Origin: Leptospiraceae bacterium
Lineage (GTDB): Bacteria > Spirochaetota > Leptospiria > Leptospirales > Leptospiraceae
DNA: 64,000 nucleotides
NCBI GenBank assembly: GCA_024233865.1
Contig: JACKPA010000003.1
Location: 310,001 to 374,000 of the forward strand
Reading direction: 5' to 3'
In this document: positions 62,749-64,000 of the stretch, piece by piece
Position numbering within the stretch: the first letter of the stretch is position 1
Layout: each line of letters starts with the position of its first letter
The notes under the pieces: model-generated
Databases searched by the model: none
Seen by the model: only the letters and a program-made list of their open reading frames with translations
Told to the model about the DNA's origin: nothing
Position numbers and translations under genes: made by a program

Positions 62749-64000
62749 AAAGTATAATTGAAACCTAACCAGTAAGTCCTTAGTTCTACTGCTGGAGTTC
62801 CATCGGATAAGGTTTCTCCACCAGAATTGCTTATCATAGGATATAAATTTTTATGATTGAGGACATTTTTTACCATCAAATAGAGTTCCATATTTTTCAA
62901 AATATTGTAGGTAATACCAGAATTTATTAAATGATTACCAACAATTCTATTTCCACGGGGTGAGTACCAGGAAGGATAAAATAGATAATTTAAAGAAAAT
63001 AACCACTTCTCTGTAATATAAACCAAATTGTTCCACCTTGTCACATTCTCTGGATAACCTTTGAACCTTTGGTTGTTTATATCACTCGTTAGATAAACAC
63101 TATCAAATTGAGTAGGTGAAGCTGTGATCAATCGAACTAAAGAATGGCTAAAAGTAGAATGAAACCTTTTGCTTTTATATTGGATAGAGAACTCGATACC
63201 ACCTTGTCGAATTTCACCTGCAGCGTTTTTGTAAAACCAATAACCGTTCCAATCTCCTGGCTCGTCTGTGCCAAGGTTCGGCATTGTAAATTGAGTTGGA
63301 TCGGCGTATAGTACACCCACATCTATAATGTTTTTTAGCTTATTATAAAACAAAATCCCTTCAATTGACCAACTGTTTGCAAATTTATAATTGGTAGCAA
63401 ACTCAAAGCTCTTCATTTTTTCTGGATTTGTTTCAGGAATGTTTTGGTAATAGGTCGCATTACCGTTAGCATCGGTTGTGGGTATTCTACTTATCTCGAT
63501 ATTTTGAAAGTTTTGGATCCGTAAGTGTCCATCTTTTTGGAAACCACCAGCATAAGAAACACCAACAACGCCACGAAAGCCTTCTTGGTAAGAGAGTCTA
63601 AATCGCAACCGGTTATTGTAAGCGTATAAAGTCCCAAGTCTGGGAGAAACATTGTTTCCCCAATGTGGGTGTTTATCGTATCGGAAAGCAGCAAAAATAT
63701 CGACTTTATCGCTTAGGCTATAAAAATCTTCAGCAAAAGCACTATATACAGGAATCGTATCAGGATAAACGTATCTATGGGTTGTATTAACACTATCCAA
63801 TAAAGTGGAATCAGCATTATTTACTATAAAATTATTATTTTCTGAATTTTTATTTCCCATATCATACTTTCTATATTCTATACCAATGGCAAGATTATTG
63901 TTTTTAAACATTTCTTTTACATTGAGAATGATGGAGCCACCATACCGATTTTCCCTTGTTCCCCCCATAGTAAAGCCACCATTTGAACGTAAAAACAAAT
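62745..64000 (-). CDS. TonB-dependent receptor, C-terminal part
   Basis: The open frame enters from the right edge and covers 418 codons of the C-terminal beta barrel. Alternating amphipathic strands, VSPRLGTLYAYNNRLRFRLSYQEGFRGV (the typical SPR barrel segment), NPEKMKSFEFATNYKF, and the ending VKNVLNHKNLYP...YWLGFNYTF with terminal Phe fit a TonB-dependent outer-membrane receptor. The plug and TonB box lie outside the window. The ligand (siderophore, cobalamin or other) is not readable. Leptospiral genomes carry several. Confidence 0.9.
   Translation of the reverse strand, partial: LFLRSNGGFTMGGTRENRYGGSIILNVKEMFKNNNLAIGIEYRKYDMGNKNSENNNFIVNNADSTLLDSVNTTHRYVYPDTIPVYSAFAEDFYSLSDKVDIFAAFRYDKHPHWGNNVSPRLGTLYAYNNRLRFRLSYQEGFRGVVGVSYAGGFQKDGHLRIQNFQNIEISRIPTTDANGNATYYQNIPETNPEKMKSFEFATNYKFANSWSIEGILFYNKLKNIIDVGVLYADPTQFTMPNLGTDEPGDWNGYWFYKNAAGEIRQGGIEFSIQYKSKRFHSTFSHSLVRLITASPTQFDSVYLTSDINNQRFKGYPENVTRWNNLVYITEKWLFSLNYLFYPSWYSPRGNRIVGNHLINSGITYNILKNMELYLMVKNVLNHKNLYPMISNSGGETLSDGTPAVELRTYWLGFNYTF

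Overview
The window reads as chromosomal DNA of a low-GC spirochaete of the Leptospira group (Leptospirales), probably not a well-known species. Reasons: several lipoproteins with loose spirochaetal lipoboxes; lpxK, so an LPS-type outer membrane, which Borrelia and Treponema lack; the long insertion-bearing form of IspG; HAMP-SpoIIE phosphatase-TPR regulators; and a small lipoprotein resembling a Leptospira family. The assignment is inference from gene content.

Layout. 1-6.7 kb (minus): a lipoprotein, ispG, a GltS-type symporter, two glycosyltransferases and a surface-glycan gene cut by the left edge form one tightly packed operon. 6.9-13.8 kb (plus): a PaaI-like thioesterase, a DUF4349-like membrane protein, a CBM48-like exported protein coupled to a sulfatase-fold lipoprotein, then a hotdog thioesterase with two tandem SDR oxidoreductases. 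13.8-18.1 kb: a Uma2 nuclease remnant, an AAA ATPase, a small helical protein, a CitE-like lyase and an ornithine carbamoyltransferase homologue with an altered HCLP motif. 18.4-23.7 kb: a SpoIIE-type phosphatase coupled to a DndE-like/HerA-like ATPase fusion, then enolase and an FtsB-like protein.

23.7-32.8 kb is a defence island in decay. A type I restriction-modification locus has lost its methyltransferase core (hsdM), has a duplicated and IS982-interrupted hsdS, and a deleted, frameshifted hsdR. An apparently intact three-gene ABC-3C conflict system (nuclease-like protein, MC6-like middle component, DUF2326 ATPase) sits between hsdS and hsdR. A GIY-YIG gene framed by TTCGACTACGCTCAG repeats lies between the two hsdS 5' ends.

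32.9-42.4 kb is mostly housekeeping: clpP, a YheT-like hydrolase, tRNA-Lys and tRNA-Glu, nadA, a Uma2 protein, an EamA transporter, lpxK, a SiaC-like protein and a DUF2804 protein.

42.7-54.2 kb holds the most unusual system: an acyl-CoA dehydrogenase, a 3031-residue Pfa-like synthase (KS-AT-KS-ACPx5-KR-DH) and a Sfp-type phosphopantetheinyl transferase. All five ACPs carry Thr where the pantetheine-bearing Ser should be, and the linkers around them carry copies of a palindromic repeat. It probably makes an uncommon lipid. 54.3-64 kb: endonuclease V behind a near-consensus promoter with an operator-like palindrome, an MBOAT acyltransferase, a coiled-coil PD-(D/E)XK-like protein, an AlkD-like repair protein, an SH3 protein, a TIG-domain membrane protein, a lipoprotein, and the end of a TonB-dependent receptor cut by the right edge.
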